The translations under genes and the position numbers were made by a program. 64,000 nt of DNA from Chitinophaga jiangningensis. Lineage in GTDB: Bacteria; Bacteroidota; Bacteroidia; Chitinophagales; Chitinophagaceae. The number at the start of each line of letters is the position of its first letter. Positions within the stretch are counted from its first letter, which is position 1. The DNA lies in contig NZ_FRBL01000011.1 in the NCBI RefSeq assembly GCF_900142605.1, forward strand, positions 62,001 through 126,000. The letters are read 5' to 3'. Below, piece by piece: positions 17,173 to 25,353 of the stretch. The notes under the pieces are model-generated. The model saw only the letters and a list, made by a program, of their open reading frames with translations, made no database searches and was not told the DNA's origin.

Positions 17173-18048
17173 ATGGGAAAGCGCCAGTTAAAACATTCTT
17201 TTTCATTGCTCCACGTAGACCATGTGCACCTGGATACCAGGTGGAATTATAAGCATGTGATCAGTCCTTATTACCGCTTGTATTATATTGATGATGGGGA
17301 AGGCACTATTTCTGACCCTGGGGCGCGGATTAAGCTGAGCCCGGGGAACCTGTATCTGATACCCAGCTTCACCCTGTGCAACCTGCATTGCAACAACTAT
17401 CTGAGTCAATATTTTGTACAGTTTTTTGAGGAAGCGCCGGATGGGTTATCACTGTTTTACAACAAGCGCATGCTGATGAAAAAGGCAGCTACGGCGGGGG
17501 ATATTGCCAATATTAAGCGACTCCTGCAAATCAACCCCAACAGGGGGATCAATCGATCCGACAATCCACGGGTATACGAAAAGCATGCGTTTTACCGGGA
17601 ATACCAGGAGCTGAACAACCTGCAAAGTGATGCGGTGTACCTGGAAACGCAGGGCATACTGCTGCAGTTACTTTCCAGGTTTATGGATCAGCAGGAGCAG
17701 TCGCCGGATGGAGGGCAGGTAATTCCTTCCAAGATCATGGATACGATCAGCTATATTCAAATGCATCTGCGGGAACCTTTGACGGTAGCCTTTCTGGCGT
17801 CGCGGGTCAATCATAACCAGGATTATTTTTCCCGGCAGTTTCTGCAGTTTACCGGTCTGCGGCCATTGCACTATATGCACGAAAAGAGAATCGAGCGGGC
17901 GCAATATTTAATTGCCACTACCGATGCCGGCTATACGGAGATTGCGGCGGAAGTAGGATTTGATAATCTGCCTCATTTTTCGAAAGTATTCAGGAAAGTA
18001 ACGGGGATGACGCCTAATAAATACCGGCTGCAAAACCGGATGGTGTAG
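17173..18048 (+). CDS. AraC-family transcriptional regulator
   Basis: 291 aa. The N-terminal half (~1-150) is a cupin-like sensing domain (LSPGNLYLIPSFTLCNLHC). The C-terminal ~100 residues hold the double helix-turn-helix: LREPLTVAFLASRVNHNQDYFSRQF, then YIQ...IATTDAGYTEIAAEVGFDNLPHFSKVFRKVTGMTPNKYR, the AraC signature. Sugar-binding N-domains of this kind often activate carbohydrate genes. Divergent orientation with the aldo/keto reductase makes that gene the best candidate target. Confidence 0.92.
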   Translation: MGKRQLKHSFSLLHVDHVHLDTRWNYKHVISPYYRLYYIDDGEGTISDPGARIKLSPGNLYLIPSFTLCNLHCNNYLSQYFVQFFEEAPDGLSLFYNKRMLMKKAATAGDIANIKRLLQINPNRGINRSDNPRVYEKHAFYREYQELNNLQSDAVYLETQGILLQLLSRFMDQQEQSPDGGQVIPSKIMDTISYIQMHLREPLTVAFLASRVNHNQDYFSRQFLQFTGLRPLHYMHEKRIERAQYLIATTDAGYTEIAAEVGFDNLPHFSKVFRKVTGMTPNKYRLQNRMV

Positions 18049-18055
18049 CGCATTG

Positions 18056-18360
18056 ACTTTTTTTCACGCAAAGCAGCATGAGGATTTTAAGCTCGCAAAG
18101 ATTTATTGGGCTTTAGGCGCCTTCGGCGCCCTTACCGCGATCTTGCTTCACGCAAAGCAGCATAAGCAGGTAAGCAGCTAAGACCTGCAGTTTGCTCCAA
18201 TAAGTTTGTTTGAATAAGTTTGTTTGAATTGGGAGAGACCTTTGGGCTCTCCCAATTCATTTTGTTGTCCACCGAAGGTAGACAACAAAATGAATTTAAC
18301 AACAAAACACAATCCCTTAGCTGCTTACCTGCTTATGCTGCTTTGCGTGCAAAAAAGATC
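18056..18360. repeat. Composite repeat: 33-bp inverted GCAAAGCAGC copies enclosing two long hairpins
   Basis: This fills the gap 18049-18374 between convergent genes. A truncated copy lies at ~18056-18080, then a GGCGCC hairpin with TTC loop (18116-18130). A full copy at 18149-18181 is matched perfectly, in inverse orientation, by 18317-18349 (33 bp). Between them are two long hairpins: 18227-18257 (11-bp arms, inner pairs, loop TTT) and 18254-18296 (16-bp arms, inner pairs, loop GAA), which overlap by 4 bp. Confidence 0.8.
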
Positions 18361-18374
18361 ACATAGAAACCATC

Positions 18375-18959
18375 CTAGTCATCCAGACCTTTGCCTTCGA
18401 GGATGGCATCCAGGTATTTTTCCACTCTCTGTTCGCGTGTTTTAGCCTGTTTGGCGGCGGCGAAGTAGAGCAGGTAACCACGCTGGCGGCCGGGGGTCAG
18501 CGCTTCAAAGGCCTTTTTAAGTCCGGGTGTGGTATCGAGTTTTTGCTGGAATTCTTCAGGCACGGGGTATTCCTTTACTTTTTTGAACTTCACTTCCAGT
18601 CCTGCTTTTTCTATTTCAATAGCTTCGTATATGTAGGCTTTTATCACTGCTTTTAGCTTTACTATTTCTTTCAGAGATGTAAAGCGTATCTGCCGGGCTG
18701 CCTGTACGTTTTCTGTCTGCTGAATCAGGATGCCTTCCGGATCAGCCATCAGGCTGCCCTTATGAAAGAGGATGGCGCAGTAGTCTTTAAAACCGTGTAT
18801 TAATACAACATTTTTTCCGTTGTAGGCGTAGCAGGGCTGACCCCACTTTAGCTCTTCTTCCAGCGGGCAATCCAGCATAATACTTCTGAGTGTTTCAAAT
18901 TCTTTCTGCCATTTATCGGCTCTGTCGATGAAGGCATCTACTTTAGGATTCATAGTCAA
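18375..18959 (-). CDS. YdeI/OmdA-like protein (DUF1801 plus bacteriocin-protection domain)
   Basis: 194 aa. The N-terminal ~110 residues match DUF1801-type domains (ELKWGQPCYAYNGKNVVLIHGFKDYCAILFHKG). The C-terminal part has the OmdA/YdeI pattern (YPVPEEFQQKLDTTPGLKKAFEALTPGRQRGYLLYFAAAKQ, then TREQRVEKYLDAILEGKG). The family is cytoplasmic and poorly understood; some members are linked to peptide or bacteriocin resistance. It is the last gene of a tight four-gene arsR operon, with 6-bp spacers between all genes. Confidence 0.85.
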   Translation of the reverse strand: MTMNPKVDAFIDRADKWQKEFETLRSIMLDCPLEEELKWGQPCYAYNGKNVVLIHGFKDYCAILFHKGSLMADPEGILIQQTENVQAARQIRFTSLKEIVKLKAVIKAYIYEAIEIEKAGLEVKFKKVKEYPVPEEFQQKLDTTPGLKKAFEALTPGRQRGYLLYFAAAKQAKTREQRVEKYLDAILEGKGLDD

Positions 18960-18965
18960 ATACGT

Positions 18966-19349
18966 TTATGCGTTAACAGTGGTCAGTTTGCGGTTTGCCG
19001 GGCGGAAGTACCACGATATTACAGTCAGTACAAGCAGTAGCAGCGGCGGCCAGATATCACTGAAACCCTGGCCTGCTACCATATGCGAATATATGGCACC
19101 GGACATGCAGAAGAAAAATCCTGCGTAGGCCCATTCTTTTACCAATGGAAACCGGGGTACTAAGATAGCGATTACGCCCAGTATTTTCCAGATGCCGATG
19201 AGGGTGAGCAGGTAGGCCGGATAGCCAATGGCTGCCAGCATTTCCACATCTTTGGGCTGGTGCATGATTTGTACTATACCGGTGGATACCATACCTAAGG
19301 AAAGCCAGGCGGTGGCAATCCAGTAAATGATTTTATCTCTTTTGGACAT
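18966..19349 (-). CDS. DoxX-like membrane protein
   Basis: 127 aa, four predicted membrane helices (near residues 7-25, 47-62, 72-88 and 97-112). It starts SKRDKIIYWIATAWLSLGMV and carries a P-A-Y-L segment (GYPAYLLTLIGIWKILGVIAIL), typical of DoxX-like DUF417/DoxX_2 proteins. Function is unknown in general; relatives associate with redox or stress operons. Third gene of the arsR operon, 6 bp from each neighbour. Confidence 0.8.
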   Translation of the reverse strand: MSKRDKIIYWIATAWLSLGMVSTGIVQIMHQPKDVEMLAAIGYPAYLLTLIGIWKILGVIAILVPRFPLVKEWAYAGFFFCMSGAIYSHMVAGQGFSDIWPPLLLLVLTVISWYFRPANRKLTTVNA

Positions 19350-19355
19350 GTGGTA

Positions 19356-19823
19356 TTATTTTAGTTTTTCTGCAACTTGTTGTAAACGGTTATGCGCCAT
19401 GTTCATGCCTTTGTCCATGCCTATTTTCAGGAACTGATCACGCTCCGCAGGAGAGCCATAGATAATGTGCACGGTGAGCTTGCTGGTATCTTCTGTGAGC
19501 GGTTCGAACTGCAGGAACTCGAGCTGTATGCCGAAGCCGGTGTTTTCCATTTCGAAGGTCCTGGTGATTTTCCGGTCTGTTACAAATTCATGAAACGTAC
19601 CGTTGGCGCTGAATACTACTTTACCTTCCTTATCGGACGTAGCATATTGCCAGTTACCAAATTTCTTACCGTCGAAGGCGAGCACTTTCGTACCCATCCA
19701 CTGTTCAATGATATCCGGTTCGGCGTATGCTCTGAAGAGCAGTTCTACCGGCAGATCAAATTCGCGGGTGATCGTTAATTCCTGCTTATTTTCTGGTGCT
19801 TGTACCTGGGTTTTCCTTTCCAT
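19356..19823 (-). CDS. SRPBCC/AHSA1-domain protein
   Basis: 155 aa forming one START-like AHSA1 fold: LTITREFDLPVELLFRAYAEPDIIEQWMG at 15-43 is the canonical entry, and FLKIGMDKGMNMAHNRLQQVAEKL is the closing helix. It presumably binds a hydrophobic ligand. Proteins of this type are very often co-encoded with ArsR-family repressors, as here, where arsR lies 6 bp upstream. The ligand is unknown. Confidence 0.88.
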   Translation of the reverse strand: MERKTQVQAPENKQELTITREFDLPVELLFRAYAEPDIIEQWMGTKVLAFDGKKFGNWQYATSDKEGKVVFSANGTFHEFVTDRKITRTFEMENTGFGIQLEFLQFEPLTEDTSKLTVHIIYGSPAERDQFLKIGMDKGMNMAHNRLQQVAEKLK

Positions 19824-19829
19824 GGGATT

Positions 19830-20153
19830 TTATTTTTTGGTTTTGTATTGACGCATGATGTCTTCGAGTTTGTTGAACTTATCGTCCCAGTGCTGGCGGA
19901 ACGGTTCAATGAAGTCGGCTATCTCTTTCATTTTGTTAGGATTTAAATGATAGTAAATTTCTCTGCCGTTCTGTTCCTGTCGTAACAATTCGCATTCCGT
20001 GAGTATGGCCAGGTGCTTGGATACCGTAGGCCTCGCTGTGTCGAAATTAGCGGCAATGGCGCCTGCCGTCATGGCGTGGGCGGCCACCAGTACTAATATG
20101 GCCCTTCTGGTAGGGTCAGCTATTGCCTGAAATACATCTCTTCGTAAATTCAT
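19830..20153 (-). CDS. ArsR-family transcriptional repressor
   Basis: 107 aa winged helix. DVFQAIADPTRRAILVLVA is the N-terminal signature, ARPTVSKHLAILTECELL the recognition helix, and GREIYYHLNP the wing. There is no CxC metal motif in helix 3, so it is probably not an arsenic sensor but the type that pairs with SRPBCC proteins. First gene of a four-gene operon. Two matching dyads in its promoter (20156-20199) indicate autoregulation. Confidence 0.92.
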   Translation of the reverse strand: MNLRRDVFQAIADPTRRAILVLVAAHAMTAGAIAANFDTARPTVSKHLAILTECELLRQEQNGREIYYHLNPNKMKEIADFIEPFRQHWDDKFNKLEDIMRQYKTKK

Positions 20154-20155
20154 TA

Positions 20156-20203
20156 TGTAGCTATTTGACTACAAATATACATGTAGTCATTTAACTACAC
20201 AAA
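20156..20203 (-). promoter_or_regulatory. Promoter with two TGTAG-N8-CTACA operators upstream of arsR
   Basis: Minus strand: TTTG (20203-20200), 20-nt spacer, TATATTTG (20179-20172), an exact match to the Bacteroidota promoter pattern. One dyad TGTAG-N8-CTACA fills the spacer (20182-20199). A second (20156-20173) covers the -7 edge and start region. Centres are 26 bp apart. The repressor could block polymerase at either site. Confidence 0.8.
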
Positions 20204-20221
20204 TTTATTTTTGATTTTTTT

Positions 20222-20271
20222 ATAAAAATTCGGGAGAGACGAACTGCTGCCGGCAATTCATCTCTCCCGAA
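20222..20271 (-). terminator. Intrinsic terminator after the alcohol dehydrogenase operon
   Basis: Perfect 11-bp arms ttcgggagaga (20229-20239) and tctctcccgaa (20261-20271). On the minus strand a U-rich tract follows (20222-20228 region). It lies 24 bp after the dehydrogenase stop and upstream of the arsR promoter. Confidence 0.8.
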
Positions 20272-20294
20272 ATAAAAAAAGAATACTTTTTACC

Positions 20295-21320
20295 TTATGG
20301 GATCAATACAGCTCTACCTTTTATTTTACCATTCCTCAGCTTATCATAGACTTCCAGGGCCTGATCCAGCTTATATTTTTCTATGTTGATGTGAATCTTT
20401 TGCTGCCGGGCCAATCCTATTACCTCCATCAGCTCTGTCCGGCTGCCCCAGTAGGGATTGGTCATGCTTACCCCAAATGGCAGTTCCATCATATTGTACT
20501 GGAAATTGCCACCGCCGAGGCCTACAATGGTAAGGTCACCATCCAGTGAAACAGTTTTAGCGCCCAGCTCAATGGTGGAGGTAGCACCTACGAAGTCAAG
20601 CACTACTTTCGCTTTTTTGATCCCGGTGATTTTTTTGATTTGTTCTGCCGCATCGGCATCTTTGGAGTTAATGCCGTAGGCGGCGCCCAGTTCTTTTGCG
20701 AAATCAAGGCGGTCCTGGGTTACATCGCACGCGATGATGGTGGCGCCGGTGGTAGCGCGCAGGATCTGCACGGCTACGTGGCCGAGGCCGCCGATACCAA
20801 TGACCACCACAAACTCATCCGGCATGAGTTTATGCAGGGAGCGTTTGATGGCGGAGTAAGGTGTAAGTGCAGCATCTGTGAGCGGCGCCGCAATGATCGG
20901 GTCCAGGTCGTAGATAGGTACCAGCAGTCGTGAGGATGGCACCAGCATATAATCCGCCATGCCGCCATTTAAACCGAGACCGCCACCAAAGGGCAGTTCC
21001 GACTGGTGATCGCAATAGTTTTCAGCGGAATGCTGACAGGGCTTGCAATGACCGCAACCCCATGGACCGTATACCAGCACAGCATCGCCTTTTTTGAAGC
21101 CTTTTACACTGGGGCCAACCTCTTCTACCCAGCCAGCATTTTCATGACCTAATGTAAAGATGGCGCCGGCCACGGTACCTTCATCGATGATGTGTAAATC
21201 CGAGTGACACACGCCTGCTGCACCAATTTTCAGCAATACTTCATCACCCGTTGGGGAAGGCTTTTCCATGTCATTCACGACGCGAACATCTTTATGTCCG
21301 AAGAATCTTACTGCTTTCAT
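20295..21320 (-). CDS. Zinc-dependent NAD(P) alcohol dehydrogenase (MDR family)
   Basis: 341 aa. Catalytic zinc ligands appear in GAAGVCHSDLH (Cys near 37) and GHENAG. The structural zinc cysteines appear in GPWGCGHCKPCQ...NYC. The Rossmann motif GIGGLGHVAVQILRA is followed by an acidic end (IIACDV) that favours NAD. The sequence layout fits the arylic/secondary-alcohol dehydrogenase branch. It lies 17 bp after an FMN reductase gene, so the two make a small redox operon ending at the terminator 20222-20271. The physiological alcohol is unknown. Confidence 0.92.
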   Translation of the reverse strand: MKAVRFFGHKDVRVVNDMEKPSPTGDEVLLKIGAAGVCHSDLHIIDEGTVAGAIFTLGHENAGWVEEVGPSVKGFKKGDAVLVYGPWGCGHCKPCQHSAENYCDHQSELPFGGGLGLNGGMADYMLVPSSRLLVPIYDLDPIIAAPLTDAALTPYSAIKRSLHKLMPDEFVVVIGIGGLGHVAVQILRATTGATIIACDVTQDRLDFAKELGAAYGINSKDADAAEQIKKITGIKKAKVVLDFVGATSTIELGAKTVSLDGDLTIVGLGGGNFQYNMMELPFGVSMTNPYWGSRTELMEVIGLARQQKIHINIEKYKLDQALEVYDKLRNGKIKGRAVLIP

Positions 21321-21337
21321 ATGAATGGTTTTAATAA

Positions 21338-21892
21338 TCAGGCATTTTTTTGATAAAAAGTGATAAAAGCATCCACCGCTTTTTTAAGGAAGTCGCGGGT
21401 ACCCTCATTTATCATGTTGCCGGCCTCATCGAAGTCTTTGCTGATGGAATGCATGTATACCTCAGGTTGCGCCATGGCGGGCATGTTCAGAAAAACGAGG
21501 CTTTGGCGCAGGTGATGATTGGCACCGAAACCAGAAAGGTTACCCGGTGAATTACTGAAGATGGCGGCGGGCTTGCCCGTCCATGCGCTTTTACCGTAAG
21601 GCCGCGAAGCTACATCCAGTGCGTTTTTCAGCACTCCGGGCACTGACCGGTTATATTCAGGGGTGATAAAGATGACGCCATCCAGTGCCCGGATGGTTTC
21701 CCTGAAAGTGACATACGACGGTGGCACCTCGTGGTGATCATCAAAGTCCTGGTTGTAGATGGGAAGGTCGTCCAGCGGAATAATGCTGAACTCAAAGCCT
21801 TCCGGGGCCATGCCCTGTACTACGCGTCCAATTTTCTTTGAAAAGGATTCCTTGCGGAGGCTGCCAGCGATGATGCCAATTACTTTACTCAT
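21338..21892 (-). CDS. NADPH-dependent FMN reductase
   Basis: 184 aa flavodoxin-like. The phosphate loop is GSLRKESFSKKI near the N-terminus. The flavin loop PEYNRSVPGVLKNALD lies in mid-protein, and FSNSPGNLSGFGA follows. The family reduces FMN, quinones, azo compounds or chromate with NAD(P)H. First gene of a two-gene unit with the zinc alcohol dehydrogenase. Cytoplasmic. Confidence 0.92.
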   Translation of the reverse strand: MSKVIGIIAGSLRKESFSKKIGRVVQGMAPEGFEFSIIPLDDLPIYNQDFDDHHEVPPSYVTFRETIRALDGVIFITPEYNRSVPGVLKNALDVASRPYGKSAWTGKPAAIFSNSPGNLSGFGANHHLRQSLVFLNMPAMAQPEVYMHSISKDFDEAGNMINEGTRDFLKKAVDAFITFYQKNA

Positions 21893-22055
21893 AAAATTTC
21901 AGTTTGTTTATGATGATAACGAGGGCTGTACTAATCCGTGTAAACGTAACAACACAGAGGAGGAAATGTTCCATCGTTTTTACCGATCGTTTCCATCTAA
22001 AAAAAGATTAAAACAGATGAACAGAACTTCGGACCTTTGCTGAAATTTTTCATTC

Positions 22056-22562
22056 ATGGCATATACATTCAGACAGGCAACACGTAACGACATTCCGGTT
22101 ATATGGACCATACTGCAACAGGCAATCCTCCGAAGGAAAGCAGATGGCAGTGAGCAATGGCAGGATGGTTATCCCAACCAAGCAGTGGTACAACAGGATA
22201 TTGCTAACGGTTACGGTTACGTACTTACCGAAGGTGATACGATCCTTGGCTACACTGCCGTGATGATCAACAACGAACCCGCCTATGCCGATATTCAGGG
22301 TAAGTGGCTCACAGACGGCGACTTTGTGGTATACCACCGTGTAGCCATCGATGAAGGTCAGCTGGGTAAAGGATTAGCGCAGGCCATGCTGAAAGAAATT
22401 GAAGGCTGGGCCCTGCGGCACAACGTACACAGTGTGCGTGCCGATACCAACTTCGACAACCCCGGCATGCTGAAAATTTTTGAGAAGCTGGGTTATAGCT
22501 ACTGCGGGGAAGTATTTTTCCGTGGCAGTGCCAGAAAAGCATTTGAGAAGGTATTGCCGTAG
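22056..22562 (+). CDS. GNAT N-acetyltransferase
   Basis: 168 aa. It begins AYTFRQATRNDIPVIWTILQQA, the common GNAT entry helix. The acetyl-CoA loop is VAIDEGQLGKGLAQAML (near 108-124), and NFDNPGMLKIFEKLGYSYCGEVFF closes the fold. The acceptor is unknown. It starts ~160 bp from the divergent FMN reductase gene and is followed by 220 bp with no obvious gene or terminator. Confidence 0.9.
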   Translation: MAYTFRQATRNDIPVIWTILQQAILRRKADGSEQWQDGYPNQAVVQQDIANGYGYVLTEGDTILGYTAVMINNEPAYADIQGKWLTDGDFVVYHRVAIDEGQLGKGLAQAMLKEIEGWALRHNVHSVRADTNFDNPGMLKIFEKLGYSYCGEVFFRGSARKAFEKVLP

Positions 22563-22782
22563 CCACCGGCCATAACTTCTTTTTTTAAGTCCCTTAGCCT
22601 TGTTAACCACGTCATTGACATCTCCCTAACCCCAATACCCCTGGTTGAAATATCATGAAATAGGGATCGTGCATGCCGTTTGGCAATTTTGTCAGGCGAT
22701 GCAGCGGCATTCCCCGCAATTAGCCGCTACAAGCCCCCTGAAACAAAATTGATCACCACTATCCTTTTTAAAAATCACAGAT

Positions 22783-23922
22783 ATGAGACCTGTATTAATG
22801 AATCCAAATCCCGGTTACACCATTCCCATCAACATGACCACCCGCAAAAAGGCGATCATGGACGGATTAAAGGCATATGGGATTCCACTGGAAGCCGGCA
22901 ATGGTACCACCACCGGCACCTATAACACCCAGCTGGTACTAAATCTCCTCTACCAGCTTACGGGTGCGAATGGAGGCGACCCCGACTGGGCCAACCTCGC
23001 TCCCCCGGGCCCGGTACTGGTACCTACGCTAATCCTGTATTTTTCTACCAATACTGCCATGAAATACGGCAATGCAAGGGGCACGCTGATAGATAACTAC
23101 GGCGAATATTGCAGTTATTGCGGCATGCCCGTGCAGGACAGTTCACTGGCGGTGGAACACTGTTTACCAAAACAGGTATTCCCATCCGTAATGCTTAATT
23201 ACGATAACTTTTTCCTGTCGTGCCCCAACTGCAATTCCAACAAAGGCGCCAAGCCTACGTGGACAGACTCGTTTAACTGGGCGAGTTTCTACAACGGCAC
23301 TCCCACCTCGGTGCAGGACGTGATGGATGGCGGGATGGACCGGCAAATGTGGCCGGATTCAGGAGAAACAGCCTGGGAAGGACTGCCTGTGGTTTACTGG
23401 AATGTTACCAGTAACTCCCGGCTGAGCAACAATAGTGCCCTTGATCTGGGCAACCAGTTAGCGGGCGTTTCGCAAAATATTGTTTATGCGCGCATCATTG
23501 GATTTGCCCAACCGCAGGCCGTAGCTGCTTTAATTGGCACTTATGGCTACAATGATCCAAAGGTGCAGGCTACTGAAGACAACTTCATTGCTATCGTAAA
23601 CCTGAACCAGTTTGAGGCGAATAACTATTCGGATCGCAGAGTCACCAACCGTACAATTGTATGGCTGAACTGTATTACTTCACTAAGGAACCTCAGTAAA
23701 TTTACGGTGGGTTCCGAAGGGTGGAACCTCATGCTGGGCCAGATATTTCAGACTGCTAAAAATGCAGGATTTTTTGAGATATGGTCCTGGATATTTTACA
23801 CGCTGTATGGCCCAACCACGCCGGTTCCGATTTACAATATCTTCAGGACTGTTTCCTGCGATCCTACTCAGCCGCTCTATTACTTTCCAGGTACTGATAT
23901 TAATGATCTTCCAACACAATAA
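22783..23922 (+). CDS. HNH-endonuclease-domain protein, first of a tandem pair
   Basis: 379 aa. The zinc/HNH core is at ~107-155: CSYC, then VEHCLPK with the general-base His, LNYDNFFLSC and CPNCNSNKG, a full canonical Cys4-HNH with the final Asn and Lys. This resembles the TIGR02646/PtuB-like nuclease class. The N-terminal ~100 residues and C-terminal ~220 are unrecognised and contain no ATPase or methylase motif. It is followed after 5 bp by a second HNH-like gene. Similar nucleases act in phage defence or as toxins; no partner ATPase is present, so the role is open. No signal peptide. Confidence 0.75.
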   Translation: MRPVLMNPNPGYTIPINMTTRKKAIMDGLKAYGIPLEAGNGTTTGTYNTQLVLNLLYQLTGANGGDPDWANLAPPGPVLVPTLILYFSTNTAMKYGNARGTLIDNYGEYCSYCGMPVQDSSLAVEHCLPKQVFPSVMLNYDNFFLSCPNCNSNKGAKPTWTDSFNWASFYNGTPTSVQDVMDGGMDRQMWPDSGETAWEGLPVVYWNVTSNSRLSNNSALDLGNQLAGVSQNIVYARIIGFAQPQAVAALIGTYGYNDPKVQATEDNFIAIVNLNQFEANNYSDRRVTNRTIVWLNCITSLRNLSKFTVGSEGWNLMLGQIFQTAKNAGFFEIWSWIFYTLYGPTTPVPIYNIFRTVSCDPTQPLYYFPGTDINDLPTQ

Positions 23923-23927
23923 CTATT

Positions 23928-24785
23928 ATGCGACCAGTAAAAAAAATACAACCAGCTTATCTTCGCACGCTGACTGAGACCAGCGCGGAAGCGCAAACGG
24001 CAAACATCCATCACGCGCTGATCGAATCAATGGGCAACTATTGTTCGTATTGCGAAATGCCGCTCAGCGATTATCATGTGGAACACATCCGCTACCTTGC
24101 TTCCTGGCCTGAAATTCTTCAACTGCGCCAATGGGACGACCTGCTGCTGATCTGCAACGATTGCCGATCGCACATTCGCGTACCCGAGTTAAACAAGGAA
24201 AGCGCCGATGCGATGCTATGGCCTGATAAGGACATCACTTTTTCGCTGCAAAATAGCCCATTTCTGTATGAGCTCAGAAAAGTGAACTATGTGGTAGAAG
24301 CCGATGGGGAGGTCATTTCATCAACACAAATGGAATTGGTATTTGTGGTGGCCAATAAAAATGCGGGTGAATCCATTTATGAAAAAGCGGTTAACACCAT
24401 TACTCACTTTCAGTTAAACATGCAACTGGAATATTATGACGCGGCCACCAATGAACTACGCGTTCCGCTGGAGGAAGATCAGCAAAGGACCGACAACCGC
24501 ATGTTTAAAAGAACCCGTGCATGGCGGGAAGCGGAGGAAGCATTATTACGCCTGAAGGCATTGGATAACCTAAAAGATGGTACTTCCGGCGATAAAACAA
24601 TTATGCGGGAAGTGCTGATCAAACAGATTGCAATGACGGCATGGTACAGTGGCAACTGGTCCGTATGGATGACGGTATTTCATCAGCTGAGTGGAGACCT
24701 GGAGTTAATGAAAGCAGTGCTGGCCAGTAGTGAGCATCCTTTTACAGGGCTGAATAACGAGGCGAATGCGGTATTTGGCAGATAG
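23928..24785 (+). CDS. HNH-like zinc protein, second of a tandem pair
   Basis: 285 aa. The N-terminus (MRPVKKIQPAYLR) echoes the MRPV start of its upstream neighbour. The zinc core is CSYCEMP near 38-44, then YHVEHIRYL (H retained), but the last part reads WDDLLLICNDCRSH. The Asn expected before the last Cys pair is Asp and the N-x-x-K after it is missing, so catalysis may be altered. The remainder is mostly helical, with no motif I know. Its stop is 6 bp from the convergent gene at 24792. It is probably co-translated with the 22783 gene and may act with it. Confidence 0.65.
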   Translation: MRPVKKIQPAYLRTLTETSAEAQTANIHHALIESMGNYCSYCEMPLSDYHVEHIRYLASWPEILQLRQWDDLLLICNDCRSHIRVPELNKESADAMLWPDKDITFSLQNSPFLYELRKVNYVVEADGEVISSTQMELVFVVANKNAGESIYEKAVNTITHFQLNMQLEYYDAATNELRVPLEEDQQRTDNRMFKRTRAWREAEEALLRLKALDNLKDGTSGDKTIMREVLIKQIAMTAWYSGNWSVWMTVFHQLSGDLELMKAVLASSEHPFTGLNNEANAVFGR

Positions 24786-24791
24786 TGCCGG

Positions 24792-25241
24792 TTACGGCCG
24801 GGGAAAGCTGGCAGCCAGCTCCCTGGCCGTTTCTATCAATTCTTTTCCGTTATCTTTCCCTTTAATGATTTTTTTGTTGACGTAATAATACCGTTCCTCA
24901 TTCTTTTTACTTTTGTTATAATCAAAGTCTTTATCGTAAATAGGTACATTATATTTTAGGGTGATGATATAGGCAAAGATGAGTGCATCATCCTGAAAAT
25001 AGTATTGTGCCATTTCCTTACCGGTTTCCCAATACGTGTTATCCATGATCAGCTTGAGGGTGTCTTTGGCGTAGTAGGCAACTGACATACCGCCTTCGGT
25101 GCTTTGCCCGTCTGCATGGGAAAGTTGTTTCTGTTTATACAGATTGAGGTGTATGTTGGTATAATACACGTGGTTGCGAATATCGGCGATCTGGTTTTTC
25201 TGAACGGGGAATAAGAGCAGCATCAGGAGCAATGACTTCAT
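24792..25241 (-). CDS. Hypothetical exported protein
   Basis: 149 aa with a short hydrophobic N-terminus (MKSLLLMLLLFPVQ) that could be a signal peptide. The rest is rich in Tyr, Lys and Asp (NKSKKNEERYYYVNKK) and has no domain I recognise. It is convergent with the HNH pair at a 6-bp distance. Nothing in the context assigns a function. Confidence 0.55.
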   Translation of the reverse strand: MKSLLLMLLLFPVQKNQIADIRNHVYYTNIHLNLYKQKQLSHADGQSTEGGMSVAYYAKDTLKLIMDNTYWETGKEMAQYYFQDDALIFAYIITLKYNVPIYDKDFDYNKSKKNEERYYYVNKKIIKGKDNGKELIETARELAASFPRP

Positions 25242-25293
25242 AAGAGTCGGATTTACGGCAATTAAGCTACGGAAATTTTATAAGATTTTGGAT

Positions 25294-25330
25294 AAAAAAA
25301 ACAGCTCCACTGTAAGATACAATGGGCTGT
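25294..25330 (-). terminator. Intrinsic terminator of the 25354 gene
   Basis: Minus strand stem ACAGCCCATTG / CAGTGGAGCTGT with one bulged A, then eight U residues (A-run 25294-25300 on the plus strand). It starts 23 bp after the stop of the outer-membrane protein gene. Confidence 0.8.
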
Positions 25331-25353
25331 GATGTGAGTTTTCAAGAATGGTT

